Shown here piece by piece: positions 5,092-5,184 of a stretch of DNA of 5,184 nucleotides. Origin of the DNA: Acidobacteriaceae bacterium (GTDB lineage Bacteria > Acidobacteriota > Terriglobia > Terriglobales > Acidobacteriaceae); the NCBI GenBank assembly GCA_003140655.1, contig PLKR01000608.1, forward strand, positions 1,675 through 6,858, in the 5' to 3' direction. The notes beneath the pieces were generated by a model that saw nothing but the letters and a program-made list of their open reading frames with translations, searched no databases and was not told where the DNA came from. Each line of letters opens with the position of its first letter. Position 1 is the stretch's first letter. Both the position numbers and the translations under genes were made by a program.

Positions 5092-5184
5092 CTAGCTCTC
5101 CAATTGCCTGGTTCTCGTTTCATGTTTCTGATGGATCACCGCGCACTCCGGACAATCGTTTTGTTTGCTCCGGAACGACGCGCC
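5092..5184 (-). CDS. Possible 3' end of an unidentified gene
   Basis: One minus-strand frame is open from the window edge to a TAG at 5094-5092, giving 30 residues that end in TRTRQLES. It contains CPECAVIHQKH, a C-x2-C-x3-H-x2-H arrangement that could bind zinc. The segment is short and its start is outside the window, so it may be chance; I do not recognise a family. Confidence 0.3.
   Translation of the reverse strand, partial: GASFRSKQNDCPECAVIHQKHETRTRQLES

Overview
The window looks like chromosomal DNA from a GC-rich, didermic (Gram-negative type) bacterium, most likely an acidobacterium. The evidence is an lpxD gene (lipid A synthesis), an lnt gene (lipoprotein maturation in diderms), a lipobox-bearing lipoprotein, and short dispersed repeats starting TGTCATCCTGAGCGG. 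I associate such repeats with acidobacterial intergenic DNA from memory; I could not search for this. There is no insertion sequence, CRISPR array, tRNA or rRNA.

Nearly everything is on the minus strand, so the biological reading order runs from high to low coordinates. At the right edge (5092-5184) there may be the 3' end of an unidentified gene. An intergenic stretch follows with a dispersed repeat and a sigma-54-like sequence. Next is a PspA/IM30 membrane-stress gene (4221-4880), whose stop codon overlaps the start of a 30-codon single-span membrane ORF (4129-4221). After a second repeat copy (4009-4077) comes a secreted lipoprotein gene (3342-3842) with a good sigma-70-type promoter. A 47-codon membrane ORF on the plus strand (3188-3331) converges on the lipoprotein gene and diverges from the last group. 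That group is lpxD (2100-3095), a MobB-like P-loop NTPase of unresolved role (1447-2097) and lnt (1-1421, C-terminus outside the window). The three are closely spaced and look like one operon.

The theme is the cell envelope. LpxD adds the second acyl chain in lipid A synthesis, Lnt adds the third acyl chain to lipoproteins, the lipoprotein is a likely Lnt substrate, and PspA protects the inner membrane. The oddest elements are the MobB-like NTPase with a Cys-rich insertion between two envelope genes, the recruitment of a dispersed palindromic repeat as its last 12 codons, and the two membrane microproteins. I see no clear evidence for a wholly new multi-gene system here.
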